Shown here: one piece after another, positions 10,969 through 24,045 of the stretch
Layout of the letters: every line of letters starts with the position of its first letter
How positions within the stretch are numbered: position 1 is the first letter of the stretch
DNA from: Gymnorhina tibicen
Lineage: Eukaryota > Chordata > Aves > Passeriformes > Artamidae
DNA: 64,000 nucleotides
Direction: 5' to 3'
NCBI GenBank assembly: GCA_013399875.1
Contig: VXAZ01007995.1
Span: forward strand, 3,141,486 to 3,205,485
Program-made: the position numbers and the translations under genes
The notes under the pieces: model-generated
Told to the model about the DNA's origin: nothing
The model's input: only the letters and a program-made list of their open reading frames with translations
The model's database searches: none

Positions 10969-13900
10969 GGAGGAAAGAGAGACTGATGCCAGAAAACCAG
11001 ACCTAAATCATTCTCTTTTTTCCCTGTGAATATTTCTGAATTATACTTGTAATGCACCATAACAACAAACAGCATGTTTTCCTAAGTGTATGTAGATTTG
11101 CTGTTGAGTAAGTCTGTGCCAAAGCTATTTTTGAGCAAGCAGATGTCAAGGGCCTAAACAAGGCCTGAAGTGTACATTGGCATTATGGATTGCGCTCGCC
11201 TTCAGGGACAGACTGAGGACAGAGAGCTTGTTAAATTTGTCTGTGAGAAGATGCCATTTAGGTGACTACGTGGTATGAGATCGGGCATGGTGTACCAGCT
11301 CCTTCCAAAGCTCACCCTGTGATCCTTGGTTTTCTTTTAAATCACTTTGTACTTCCAAAATACAATTGCAATAAAATGCAAAGAAGGGTCAGATGCTCCG
11401 TTGGTTGGCATAACTCCCCAGCCTTATTTCTGCTAGCCCTGGCTGGAAACTTGGTCCAGAGTAGGTGCCATCAGTGACTGGGCATGTTCCGAGGAGGAGG
11501 AGGAGACAGCTGGTACCAGGAGCAAGTGCAGAGAGGTGGCGTGTATCCCTTCTTCTCAAATGTTGGGAATCACTTCCGGGAGCCATCCGGAGTTACTGGT
11601 ATAACCAATACAGGCAAAGCAGTCTTAACAGTGAAAATCCCAGAGTTCAACTGCATTGTGAGCTTTTTTCCCCTCCAGTTTCTTTCTGCATAGATGTGTT
11701 TAGTTTATTACATATTTCAGTATAGCGCTGGGAAAAGGTGTGGGACGGTCTGGAGGTTCCAAGGTTTTAAGAACTGGAAACCTACAATTAATTTTGGTTA
11801 AGGAATTGCAATGGATTTAGATGTTTTAAGGAGCAAAGAATGAGCTAAAGGGCCTTGTGCTGTTCGGCAGGGCTGGAGTAAGTCCAGGCACAGTTTGCTT
11901 CTGGGAGGGAAGTTACGACAATACCACGTCTGGAAGGACAGAACAGCTCCTTGGTTGGGTTTAGCAAAGCCTGGGGGCCTGATGCACATTCCCACAAGTG
12001 CTGCCTTGCACTGTGGCAGAGGTGTTGATTATTGTCAGCAGGCTGCGATGCCGGGAGTGAAAATCAGACGTGTTTTACAGGGAACACTGGGAAGGTTGGC
12101 AGGGTCCCCTTTTTCCGTGTTTGCAAATAATGTGATGTGAAATTCAGCAGCTTTGTGGCTGCTGAACGGGGCCGCAGAGAGTCTATTAGGGCACATGTGT
12201 TTCCAAACCTTACCAGTGCCGAAATACCTCCCAGTAGCCGCATATCAAGGAATAAGGCATTAATTTTCCTGAGCATAGCACGGTGTAGCACTGAGCTGCA
12301 CCAGAAGGGAAGTTTATGGAGTTCAGTCTGATCCCAGGTCTGCGCAAGGGATCGCTAAACCCCAGTAAAATAACATTGTGGTCCTTGGAAAGTGAGCTGG
12401 GTGAGGCTGCAGCGCTGTCACATCCCAGGGATCCCCTCAGTGGGGCCATCACGAGAAAATGCATCTTGTTGTCTAAAACACTGTCCAGAACTTGCCACAG
12501 GTTTTATTATTACCTCACCAATTATGTCATAGGATATGCTTCATGAAATACTTTGGGGAAAAGATTTAGCAATTTTAATGTGCGCAACACCTTCACTGTA
12601 CTGTGTCTCTTGCTGATCTGTGATCCACCAGCATCCCATGTGCATAGTGTTGGCCATAAAAGCCTTGAAGGCCAGAGCCTGGCTACAGATACATGAGAGG
12701 GTTAAAAAAAAGTGTTATTTCCATTTACTTCAGCTTTATGACTCCCAAACAGATGCTGAGATTCTCTAAGCATCCCTGAGTCTGGTTAGCTGCACAAACA
12801 GGGCTGATGGCAGAGATAATGCTTGATTATTTCTCTTTCTTGGGAAATCTTTATATTTAAAATGCATAATAGCTTTTCCTTAGGATCTTTGAAGTTCTGG
12901 AGAAAGTTAATATCAGTCCCAACTTAGAACTAGAATTCGATCTTTTTAGTACTGCTTCCCATGAGTTGAATTAGCTGGAATTAAAGCAAGTAATTTATTG
13001 TTGTATTGCTACCACTGAAAATTAAGTCATTTAGGGGTGAACTCCAAAGGAAAACTTTTTTCATATTGTGGATGAATTTAACCAAGATTATCGTTATTGA
13101 ATACTCAACATGTTCTTAAGTTGTGTCATTTTAAGAAAGAAAAATGTAGTCATTTATTCTGAAACCTTTGTATTAAAAGCTTTTAAATAATTTACTTTTT
13201 CCATTGAAACGCCTCAGCAAATATTCTAAATTTATTCATCTTTTAGGTGTTAATAATTTAAATAAAGATCATATAAATAGATCCATACAACATACACCAT
13301 GTTCAGCGTTTCTCAGATTTCTGGTTAGCAGACAAGGAAGCACAAAATTTTTTCTTATTTACTAGAAACTATATAAAAGGATGACAAAATTCATCGAGTA
13401 GATTTGGGCAGGACATGACATAAAATACACTTTAATGAAGTCCCTGTACCTCTGAAAGCCCAGAGGCTATGAAGTGGAAGCCAGCCACACGGTCTCCGTA
13501 TTGTGCACCCTTATTGCAGCTGAGGTGGTTGGAGCACACTGAATTCTTTCCCCTCATACACATGATCAAAGGAAAGGCATAAATAAGCTGAAATTATGGC
13601 TGCCCAACCCAATGCAAAAGGAAATGTTCCTGAGATACCTGAAGTTGGGTGGAAAGGGACCTGAGCTTCTTCTCACAAGTTCTCAACGGGAGTTAGCAAG
13701 AAGACAAGAAATCCATGTTATGGAAGGGGCAACTTCAGCCTCTGTGAGGCCAAGCAGTGCAAATTTCACAGGTGATTCCAGAGCTGTGCGGGGCACTGCC
13801 ACATCCAGGGCCTCTGAGGGAAGGAGAACAACACACTGGAGAGGGCAGTCTGGGAGAATGTAATGACAATAGCAGCCCTAGTCCTACGTTTGTGAGAGGA

Positions 13901-16900
13901 AACAAGAAGATTACCTCAGAAAATAAATATTACTTAAGCTATTGACTTAAAAAAGGAAAGTTAATGCCTAGGCATCATGCCTAAATGTAAGAGATTTATC
14001 CTTCTCTTAGAACTGTGCTGATTCTGCCAGAAGTTCTGCATTAGTGCGTGAGGTTCTCCTGTGGGACTGCTCCACCATCTGGCTCAGCCTATTGTTCCGG
14101 GGCTTCCAAGGCCACGTTCAAGTGTGTGACCCCCACTCTGTGCAGCTCCATGTGCAGTTATTTACATGGTTGCACGTGTGCATGTGCTGTTTATTGAGGA
14201 GAGCTGAGGTTTATGACATGTCAGCAATGCCCTGCAGGCCGTAGTGAGTGTTCACAAGGCTTCCAACCCAAGGCACAATGGTTCCCCTTATAAACTAAAT
14301 CCCCAGTCAATATATGTTTTATTACACTCTCAAAGAATGCATTTTCCTCTCCAAATCTGGTTCACTTTCACTTACTGTCTGCTGAAACATCTCTTTTCTA
14401 TAATTCAGGGGGACTTACAAGACCTGTGGCCAGTAGAAGGACTCTAATGAAATCCATCTTGGGTAGAGAGGGAGAGGCTATTGCTGTGGTCTTTTTCCCA
14501 GTTACAGTGGTGTGGGCAAGAGTGGGTATGGCTGGAGATCCATCCTGAAACAGGCCACCATGGGAGCTGCAGGCCCTTGTGTGGAAAGACAGACTTGGCA
14601 GAGGTGAACTTGTCTGGAGGACTGGAAGGTGCTGAGAGTGTCCCGTGCTGGTGGGAATTGTACTGAATCTCAAGATGAATCTCTTCACTGGGTCAGGATC
14701 AGTGTTTTGCTGTCCTTGGTGATAAATGTTAAAGCCAGGGAAGCCTGGAGTGCTGAAGTCTTTCCAGGATAACTGCACATGAAACCCAAGTGAAATGGGC
14801 AGTCAAGTGGTGCCGGGTGCTGGGGACAAATTTTCTCCTCACACGCACCAGTGACTCTAATAAAACCCCAACCCATCCTATACCTGAGAGATCCTGGCCA
14901 TACGTACCCAACAAAGAAACATCTGTTTTGTTAGCTTTCCCTGGACCTCATTCTGTGTGCTTAGGGTTCACTGGTGCAGTGAGTCTGCTGGAGGTGAGGA
15001 CATTCAGCACCTTCCTAAGCTTGGAATTTAGCTTGGAAATCCAAGGGCCTTTCCTCTGCTGACACAGAGGTGCTTTCAGCCACATAACTGTTCTTTAATT
15101 ATTTACAGTTTAAATGGAGTCAAGGAATTGTTACTCCACAAGATAAAGTGCTGGGGACATAGTTGCTTACAGAGGATTTATCCCTCCAGGTACAGAAATA
15201 TTGGGGTGGCCCTTTGGAAGCTTGCACAAGGCATGTTCACATCCAATGCATCCTTCAGGCATTCAGGCAGCACTTTTCTTTCAGCTTGAAACCAGTGGAA
15301 TATGAACATCACCAAGAGCCAGGGTGTATGAACATCATGCACAGCCAGGATGGGAGCGTGCTAATGATCTGTGTGTGCATGTGTGTGCAGGCTGGGAAAG
15401 CATCGCTCCATCATCCCCAGATGGCTGTGAGGGGAGTAACCACAGCTCTGCAGAGATCCTCTTAACGCTGTGGGCTGGGGCTTTACAAGCAAAATAAAAC
15501 CCCAGTGAAAACAAACAGCCCTCGGGCTAATGATCTGCTGCTCCTGTTTTGTGAACGGGGATGTGGGACAAGGATGCTGGGGAAAGGCGGGGTGGATATG
15601 GAGCTGTTTAGCATGCTCAGTAGCTGGGGCTCTCTCTCCTATCATGGCTCAGTCAAGCACAACCTCAGGTTTCAACAGCTGGTTACCCACATCCATTCCA
15701 GGGTTTATTTTACTATGTTTTTTTTTTTATTGTTATTGTTGTTTTGTAACCAGGAGGGCTGCAGTGGTTTCCAGCGTGCTACATCTCTGCAGACCTCGTG
15801 AGCCTCTCCTGTATGAAGTGGGAAAGAAGGAGAAAGACATGTTTGAAATGAAAACAAAATAGAGAAAAAAAAAAGGAGAGTGCTGGTATTTGCTGAGGAA
15901 TTCTCCCCACAATGCTGAAGTTGCATAAGTGCCGTCTTTGTTTCCATCAAAAATCTGCTTTTTGGGTTGAAACAAGGCCACCACTAACAAGTCCAGGAAA
16001 GAAATTCCTAATGGTTTGAAGTGAATTTAAGATTTTGATGGAGCATTTGATTCTGGGTACGGTTCATGTAGCTGAGGAAACAGAAATGCAGCCCCTCCAC
16101 ATCAGCCAATACATACACAAATGCTGCAGCACAGACCCAGCCAGGCACCCTCGCCACACGGCTAATGGGCTTAAAGGGGAACCCTACTCCTCTATGAACA
16201 GGGGAAATGATGAAGTGACAGACAAAGGAACTCAAAGGGAACGACACCAGGTATTTTGCAGCATTTGGGATGAATTTTATGGTGAGATGGATTGATTACA
16301 GGTGCTGTTATTGGGCCATACAAATCCTCACTGCCAGTGAACCAGCCCAGATTGAATTTGGCTTAGATAGTGCATTATAGAATCTGAAGTTTGCATGGGC
16401 TGTGTTTTTCCATCTCATCTTTTTTCCCCTCGTAAATTCCTTCGTTTCCTTGGTGAGCTCCTGATACATTCCCATTTTCCTCTTTTAACATCCAGCACAC
16501 TGAGAAGTAGGTCATGAACGATGGGGCAGCCTGTCCCAGTGAATGTGATGGTTTTCCTATTGTATTCCTGTCTCAGAGCACCTTTCTGACGTTCCAGGAG
16601 AGAAGCAGGTGAGACTGCCACAAAACACAAGTGCTGTGTCACACATTCGCTGTTCAGCCTCAATCTTCTCTAGCTGTGGGTCCATCCTGCACCCACCCTT
16701 CCCATGAGCAAACCACATCCCTCATTAACCCACAGCTGCTTCCCAGAAATGGGAATGTTGCCACTATCACGGTGCTAGTCCGTAAGAACTGGTTCAGATC
16801 CCACCCAGCCAGCTGACAGGGTTGGTGGTGAATATTTAGCGTGGAATGCAGTGACCTTTTCCCACGTGTTTCTGGCTGGTTCGGGGCAGACAGGCATTGT

Positions 16901-17821
16901 GAGAACTTCCTGAGTTGGAGGCTACATCTGCAACAGATGGGTCAGGCCACTCCCAACAGTACAAAATACTAGACAACTTCATCCTGAAGAGTCTCTGAGT
17001 AGCCCAGGTCAGCTTTCCCAGCAGCTGCTAGTGAAATTACACCACCTGAAAGCAATGAAACCCGAAAGGAAAGAATGGAGAGAGAGCAGAAAACCACTAT
17101 CCAGAGCTTTCATAAGCACCTCACCTTTTCTTCCTGTAGCAATAGTTCTTTCTGTCCCAGGTAATTGAATTTGACACATTTTAGCCATGCTAACCTTTGG
17201 TTTTCAACACATCTCTCATATTGTGGTCAATTATTTTTTTGCGAGGCGAATACCATCTGCAGTTACACCGGGGAAAATAAAATCACATGGGCCATCAGTT
17301 CCCCTGCTTCAGGCGTAAGTTCACAAGAGCTGAGGTCAGGAAAGAATCACACCACTCACAGCAGATGGAGGCTTTGACACCTTCTCCTGTAGCATCTGGA
17401 AGCAGCAGCTGCTGGAAGCAGGACAATAACCCTACTGGACCAAATCCTGCTATGATCAAGAACAGGAGGCCTTTCACTCCTGAATACTGTGCTTTACCAC
17501 TCTGTGTTTCTGCCTTATGAAACTAAGCCTATGTGACTGGCACTGATGATTTTCATTCTTGGCTGTGCAGGCAGTTGCAGCAAGAGTTGGTCACACAGGA
17601 AATGTGAGGCACAGCCAGAATTAAGAACCCAGCAGCCCTACCCAGTCATAGGCTGAAGAGCCAAGACCAGCTTTCTGTCACACACACGCACAAAAAGAGG
17701 TTTTAATGAGAGCATCCCAGAGGGGTTTGCATGGGTAGCAGATGAATGGTGCAATGTGTGTTCCAGTGCATAAATTCCCTGGACCATGGAGCCTGAGAGT
17801 GAGGGTTTCCTATTGCTTGTG

Positions 17822-17997
17822 ATTTGCCGAGACAAGTTGTGGATGCCCCATCCCTGGGAGCGTTCAAAGCCAGGTTGGATGGGGCTTTGAGCAACCTGGT
17901 CTAGTGGAAGGTGTCCCTGCCCGTGGTAGGGAGTGTTGGAACTGCATGATCTTTAAGGTCCCTTCCAACTCAAACCATTCTGTGGTTTTATGATTCT
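17822..17997 (+). mobile_element. CR1 LINE 3' end
   Basis: A clear, well-preserved avian CR1 terminus. It contains AAGTTGTGGATGCCCCATCC (near 17834), CAGGTTGGATGGGGCTTTGA (near 17872), CAACCTGGTCTAGTGGAAGG (near 17892), GTCCCTTCCAACTCAAACCA (near 17958) and the terminal repeat wording TTCTGTGGTTTTATGATTCT. It is on the plus strand, under 200 bases long and severely 5' truncated, so it has no coding content. It looks younger than the other two CR1 pieces. A MIR-like remnant begins directly after it. Confidence 0.95.
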
Positions 17998-18000
17998 AAG

Positions 18001-18045
18001 CTTTGTGCAAATTACTGCCTCAGTTTCCCCACCTAATAAAAATCC
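18001..18045 (+). mobile_element. MIR-type SINE remnant
   Basis: TGCAAATTACTGCCTCAGTT followed by TCCCCACCTAATAAAAAT matches the conserved MIR stretch that reads 'gggcaaattact...gcctcagtttcc...' in the plus orientation. The remnant is only about 45 bases and starts at the CR1 3' end, so the CR1 may have inserted into an older MIR. The left half of the MIR was not found beyond the CR1. Confidence 0.45.
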
Positions 18046-21000
18046 TGATTGTTTTTCCTTTCTGTTACTCAGTAGACTGAGATCTCTAGTTGAAAGCTAC
18101 TGAAGTTGGTTATGTTGGAACTTTCCTCTAAGGGTGGCATATTGTGATTTCCTTGGTTTATTGCAAGGAAGGAAACATGCCTCTTCCTCTGCCAGCTTTG
18201 TCTCCTGACAGGTTGTGCCATGGCCAGGAGGAGCATCATTGCACCCTCAGCCACACCAGAGGCTTTTCCTCTTGGAGAAAGCCAGGTGGACTGGTGAGGC
18301 TCTGCCTGCCTCTAATGACTGCCCTCGGATGACATTGGCAGATTTCCTTCCCCTAATCACATAGAAGGGATTTGACAGTCTGTAGTACGGATTTACAAGA
18401 ACACAAGCTTGCAGGGAATTTTATGGATGAAATAAATCTCTTTAAAGGAATGCCAAGATTCTAGGACACTTGAGATTTGGGGTTTGAGCTGGCATATATT
18501 TGTTTGTATATATTTATATGGTTCTCTGTTTCCACATGTCTTCCTCTGTGGAATAGTAATGATCCTGCAGATTCCCTGCTCTCATGACCACCATGAAATA
18601 TTGATGCATTAAACTGCCTGAGCAAGATGCTGATGCCCTCCATCTTCTCCTCTGGGGAACCTGGAGTTAATGGGGCAGCCAGCTGGTGTGCTGGTGTGAA
18701 GCCATTGCTTCCCCACAGAGAGAAAGTTACAGGCCTAACGAGCATCCAGCAGCAGAACGCGGATCTAAGAGCTTCTGGGTGGTAATATTAACACTTGGGT
18801 AATGGCTTAGAGGAAAGCCCTAAGTCCTCCTGGACCTGGCTTCTGCTTGGTTGAGAAACCACGGAGCTCAGATGAACATTGTTCCAGCTGGAACAGAGCC
18901 TCCGAAACGCTCCGTCCTGGAGAGAGGGACAGGCAAAGGAGGGAAGTGAACACAAACAGGGAAGGCAAGATGGAAATATCATAAGGCTCAAAGAGAGGCA
19001 TGAACCTCTTTTTCTCTCTGGATGCTGCTGAGCCACCCCTTTCACCTTGAGCTGTTCTCAGGAGGAAATGGGAGGGAATCCAAAGCTGCATTTGTGTCTT
19101 CCCAAAATTTCCCAAAGGACTTCCAATCTCTTCAGTTACAGACACAAAGACACACACGCAGGTTTCCAGATCCCTGTCTTGCACGCTTCACATGTTCAGG
19201 AATGTCTTTCAGAGTCGTGCTGTCAGCATTTCCAACAAAGCCAGTTAATATTCCCGTGCTTGCCAAGCAGTGCGTGGATATAGCTTGGAGAACACGTTTT
19301 TGTTTAAACAGCAAAACAAGCGAATAGGTTCCCCACTCCTTCCCTCCTCCTGTCTGCAATTCAGATGGACTCCTAGTCCTCGGGTATTATTCCTGGCTGA
19401 GAGGGAAAGTTTATGAGTCCCTTGTTACTGCTCTTGGCAACTCATCACACTGTTCCTGTAATACTGCAGCACAGGTCTGGCCAGGGAGCAAAGCGCAAAA
19501 GAGGATGGGAATTTGGGAGAACCAAGAAATGCTTCAGGTCAGGAGCAGCATGCCATGGGGGAAGATGGAAACATGTAGGTGTGGCGTACAGATGAGCTCC
19601 TTCAAGCCTCCAATTTGTGCCCTGAGCTGGGGAGAGAGGCACAGAGCAGGGAGAAGTCAGCAGTCACTTCATGGAGTGTTTTGCCCAGATAAACCTCTTT
19701 ATAAACCTCATTCTGGGTATATCCATTTTCAAATGTGGAAGTCCCTGCAAAAAAACCAACTAACCAAACAAAAACCCCAAATAAATCCAAGACAGGAGGC
19801 AAATTGTTGTCCCCTGTACAGGACTTGAAGTGCTGTGCCTTAAGCACAGCCAAGGAGAGCCAGGTTTGTCATTGGCAAGGTCTTTTCTAGCACTAGGGTG
19901 GGAATAGATTGGGCAAGATGTGGTGCTTCCACTGTGAGAGATTTTTCAGGGGAGATTAGGCAGGCATCTGTCAAGAGCTGGCTTCTTTCTGTGTTTCCAT
20001 ATTAGATGTAAAGATACCTCTGCATTACAGATCCCAGGAGACTAAACTCTCAGCTGCCAGCACACATCATGGGCATGGCTCCCACAATAGCAGGAGACTG
20101 TTCAGGTGATACACTCCTAAATAGTCCTAAGGGACCGTTCTCTAGCATCCTGGAGGGTTTCTCTGGGATGGGGTGGAGGGAGGTCACTGTATCTGAGCAC
20201 TTACACCGTGCACACCAGTCAGACACAGATTTCCTATACTCAGCCTGCAGCACTGATCTAGGCTGCTCAAACTCTCTGCCACTGTTACAGCTTCTGGTAT
20301 TGCTGCAGAAAGCCTGGAGTGAAAATAACCTCTAGACCTTTGTGTGCATGAGCACAGGAGAGGAAATTCTTCCTGATCCTGAACACATCTGAAGTCCTGA
20401 AACAGAAGGGTTTATTATTTCCATTCCCTCCAGTCAGGGCCAGGATTAAGACAGAGTATGTTAGAGTTAATCCAAATAACCCCATTCTCCTCAGCCCCAT
20501 GAAAGGTGAGAAGGAAAACAGGGACACTCATTTGCAAGAGGGGCCATGATGATCATCCAGCCCTGTGCACTGGAGCTGGTTTAACATGTGCTTTCTTGAG
20601 AAGGTACCTGCTCCCCAGATTTATTTTTTGATGTTAAATACACAAGACAGTAACTCCCTGACCATTCAGATTAGCTGCATGTTTCATGAATAATGCAGAC
20701 TTGAGACATTTTCTGCTGAAGTGTTCGTCTGTGTAGTCCATGAGTCATCCTGTCTTTAACTGGCATAGCCCAAAATCATTCCTGTGATTGCTCCTGTGAA
20801 GAATTTGGCCTGACTTTTGTGCCTGTTATGTACATGGAGTTTCTACTTTGGGTAACACAAATGGGAACAGAATACTGCAGTGTGGGGCAATCACTAAATT
20901 TTGGAAGTGTTGCCAGCAGAGGTCTTAAAACTTCAGCTTTCTACCACCCAGATCTCTCTTCTGTGTCTTTGGGAAGGATGCCTGGCATCCCGAACGTCTG

Positions 21001-21310
21001 TTTTATAAGGGAGATTTGCCTGGGAATAATCGTGTGAACTTGTGGGGCTTTCATGGTAATTAATTTTAATACAAGCACCCCTGTGTATTTGCAGAGCTGT
21101 AAAAATATGGTCAGATCAAAAGCATTTGCTTTTGCCTTTGGATGAACACTGAAGACAGGGTGTGCTCTGTGCAATAGTGCTCCTTGAATAAGACACATCA
21201 GAATAGTGAGTAGTAAAAGGAGCAGCTTCTCCCCTCCAAATTTTACTCCCGTGTATATGGAGTGGTTTCACTTATGCTCATAAACCAAGGATGGGGAATG
21301 AACAGTTAAT
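18046..21310. other. Gene-free unique sequence
   Basis: No recognised gene or transposon. There is an A/C-rich patch at about 19746-19785. Frames up to about 125 codons overlap on both strands without domains. A polypyrimidine tract follows at the right edge. Confidence 0.55.
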
Positions 21311-21416
21311 CCTTCCTTCCTTCTTTCCTTCCTTCCTTCCTTCCTTCCTTCCTTCCTTCCTTCCTTCCTTCCTTCCTTCCTTCCTTCCTTCCTTCCTTCC
21401 TTCCTTCCTTCCTTCC
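21311..21416. repeat. (TTCC)n microsatellite with assembly N
   Basis: About 26 tandem TTCC units with one early TTTCC irregularity form a 106-base pure polypyrimidine strand. An N at 21417 abuts it, so the true length is uncertain. Open frames on both strands here (poly-LPSFLPSF and poly-GRKEGRKE) are artefacts of the repeat. Long homopurine-homopyrimidine mirror tracts can form triplex DNA and are length-unstable. Confidence 0.98.
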
Positions 21417-21417
21417 N

Positions 21418-23940
21418 CTCCTGTTCCATGTTCATCTTTCTGGGGCAGGACCATGGCATCCAGGACTGGCAGAGATTTGCTTCATCACTGCATTCAGACT
21501 CCTTCAGCCAGCAGACTAATTATTTTTTTCATAATGGCTATTTTAGTTGTTATTATTACCATTTAAGCATGCGTGATATATAATTATGCAATTAGGACAG
21601 TAATGACATTTGTAACAGACACTCTAACACTGCCATCTCCCCTTCCACGCCTGGTTGAGAGAAATGAGGCAGGTCCTGCATGAGAGAGTAAGGAAAGAAC
21701 AGACCTGGCTCTCTTCCCCTTTCTCTGCAAAGTCCTGAGTTGCAGACACCTCTGGCTGAGCTTGGATTTTCCACCCTAAATCCCATTAAGCCCCTGATCC
21801 CTCTAGCAGGGAGCAGTGGTGACACCGTATCCCGAGGCAGCGGAGTGGCAGCTGGGAGCTTCAGGCCTGGGGTGTTGAATCAAAGCTTTCTCTCTGGGTG
21901 TAGGTAATCCAAAATGGCACCATTCCCTTTTGTTCACCAACAGGCCCGAGGAGGCCAAAGCTCAATTATTTCACTGGATGAAGTTTAAAAAGAACTAATA
22001 ATAGACATGCTAATAACACATCTGGACACTATGTCATGATTTAAGAGACTGAATGTTTTGGAGTGGGGCTCTTGGCCATGTGAAAATTTCTCTTTTGCCT
22101 TTCTCTTTTTGAAGGATAGTTTATGCATTTGAAATAAAAATTAAAATGCTTCCTGCTAGGAAAGAAGAGTGCAGAAACCACAAGAATCCCAGCAGCTCAT
22201 CCTTCCCTTCACTGCAGCAGTGGGTGGTTGTCTCTTAAAACCTCAAATGTCACTTGGGGCTGGGAGGAGGATTTGAAGCCATCCCTGGAGAAAGACACGT
22301 CCATGCTACCACCCCCACTTAGGAGGCTGCTTGAGGGCATTTCTGAGTGAAGACCGAAATCCTACATTACTGGAGCTCCATAAGAAGCTGGAGGCTTTGT
22401 GCTTGGATTGTTTGTTGTTCCTACACATGGTGATGGCCTTCACCTCCCAGATGAAGGTCACTCCAGCAGCCACATGTCACACATGCCCATTTACATTCAG
22501 GCCACTTGGGGAAGACAGATCATGTTAGGCTGAATTTGGAAATGTCTGAAATTATTTCTTCAGGAAATTCAGTTGTTCCAAAGACAAGGCTTAGACACTG
22601 GAGGAGACCTCACCTCAGTGTGAGGTGGGATGTGGAGTGGGATTGACATTTCAGGCTCCTTTGCACTGGTAGCCAGGCTTCTTGTCTTCCAAAAATTTCT
22701 TGGGAACTGTGATGGAGTATCTGATGGAAGACTGGCATAGTCTATGTCTCCAAAAATCTTTCCATCCCACAAGATACCCTTAGCCAACACCACTTCCCGA
22801 CTCCTGATGGGTCCCTGGGTGGGAGGGATGTCTGTCCAGACAGCTATGCTGCACGTGGGTGTATTTGATGTGCTGCCACCAAGTGCCTTCTGATCAGGAG
22901 CCAGCTGGGGATCTATAGAGTAGCTTTGGCTTTCTTTTCTAAGGCATCATTAACAAAAGGTCTGCCTGGTGCTAGAGCTGGACCTTGCCTCCAGCTGGAT
23001 GTGGGAGAAAGGAAAAACACAAGTGACGATGGTGGCAAGACAGAAGTTATTTCAGGACAGACTTGTCTTGGAGCAACTTGTCTCCCTGAAATGTGTAAGG
23101 GGAGAAGAGCTGCTTGTCAGCTACCAGCACAGCAGAGGCTGGGACTGGAAGTCTCGCTCAGGCTGCAGCCAGGCTGGCTGGAGATGATCCATCTATAAGA
23201 CAAAGGTGGAAATCCCCTCTGCATCCCAGCTCAGTTCAGCATGGAAGGCATTTCCAGAGGTCTGCCATCCAGTCTGTCAGTGAGAACGGGACAGCTTTTA
23301 AGTTAGAACCCCTCTACGTATTCCCAGGAGTGTCTGAGTTCCTTGCAGGCCAAGTGGGCTGTGCATGTGTGCTTGCTCCATGTATTTGGAGAACAATGAC
23401 TTTGGGAGTGCTCTAAGGCATGGCAGGGCTGGCCAGGCCTAGCACTGTCCAGCACCATGGCTGTGCATCTGCAAGGAGGTCACTGGGCTGGAGCAGCTGC
23501 AGCTGGAAGGGAATGAGTGAGCACAGTGCCCTCCAGGGACTCCAGCACAGACAGAAAATGTGGAAAGGGAAAAGAGAATTCAACATGCACAAAATCCACA
23601 AGAGAGTTGGGAGCAGAAAAAACCCCGTTTTTTGGAGTTGTGGGTCAGGAGTTACCCAGTTGGCGAGGCTGCCTCTTCAGTGTGTCGTGTTCTGGCCGTG
23701 CTGTTCTGCATGAGCCCTGCCCTGATGGTCAGCTTCCCCAGGCCCAGCTGCGTTTCAACACACAGCTTGATGGCTTCAGTCAGTGGGCCTCCAGGGAAAA
23801 GGGAGGCACTTCTGCTGGAGAAATCCCATCTTATGCTCCAGAAGATTCTTCCTTTTCTTTAGGAAGAGGCTGACAAGGTTGAACAAAGAAGATGGGAGGC
23901 GTGGGAGAAATTTATTGAGAGCAGCGCTGGCTGGGGCTAG
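21418..23940. other. Gene-free unique sequence
   Basis: Unique-looking DNA with no recognised exon or repeat. The 21520-21600 part is A/T-rich. The 22900-23880 part is richer in G/C and carries several overlapping frames of 90-120 codons on the plus strand. None has a domain or a consistent splice-site frame. Confidence 0.55.
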
Positions 23941-23944
23941 CAGA

Positions 23945-24045
23945 AGTGGTTCTGACTCTGGCCAGGCATGGGCACATTGCCTTGAGCTCCTGTGCCTCAG
24001 TTTCCCCATCTCTGAAAGTACCTCCCAGATGAGTTCATGTTCTCT
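23945..24045 (+). mobile_element. MIR-type SINE fragment
   Basis: TGGTTCTGACTCTGGCCAGG leads into GGCACATTGCCTTGAGCTCC and TGTGCCTCAGTTTCCCCATC followed by TCTGAAAG. This matches the MIR core and adjacent region in order: acceptor text, 'gacctTGGgca', then 'gcctcagtttccccatctgtaaa'. It is on the plus strand, old and incomplete, lacking the tRNA-like head. Confidence 0.65.

Larger units (their letters stand above)
9030..17821. other. Gene-free unique sequence
   Basis: Nearly 9 kb with no recognised exon, RNA gene or clear transposon. It holds a 30-T tract at 9682-9711 and an A tract at 10956-10968, a strongly A/T-rich section at about 12930-13400 with many AATTTA and TTTAAAT words, a 12-base perfect palindrome ATGCCTAGGCAT near 13963-13974, and a T-rich stretch at 15718-15745. 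The longest frame (10223-10801) has no domain, crosses the G/T-rich 10395-10425 section and is judged a chance frame. Confidence 0.6.

Noticed and set aside
21268..21566. Frames of repeated GRKE or LPSF units
   Set aside because: Pure translation of the TTCC microsatellite.
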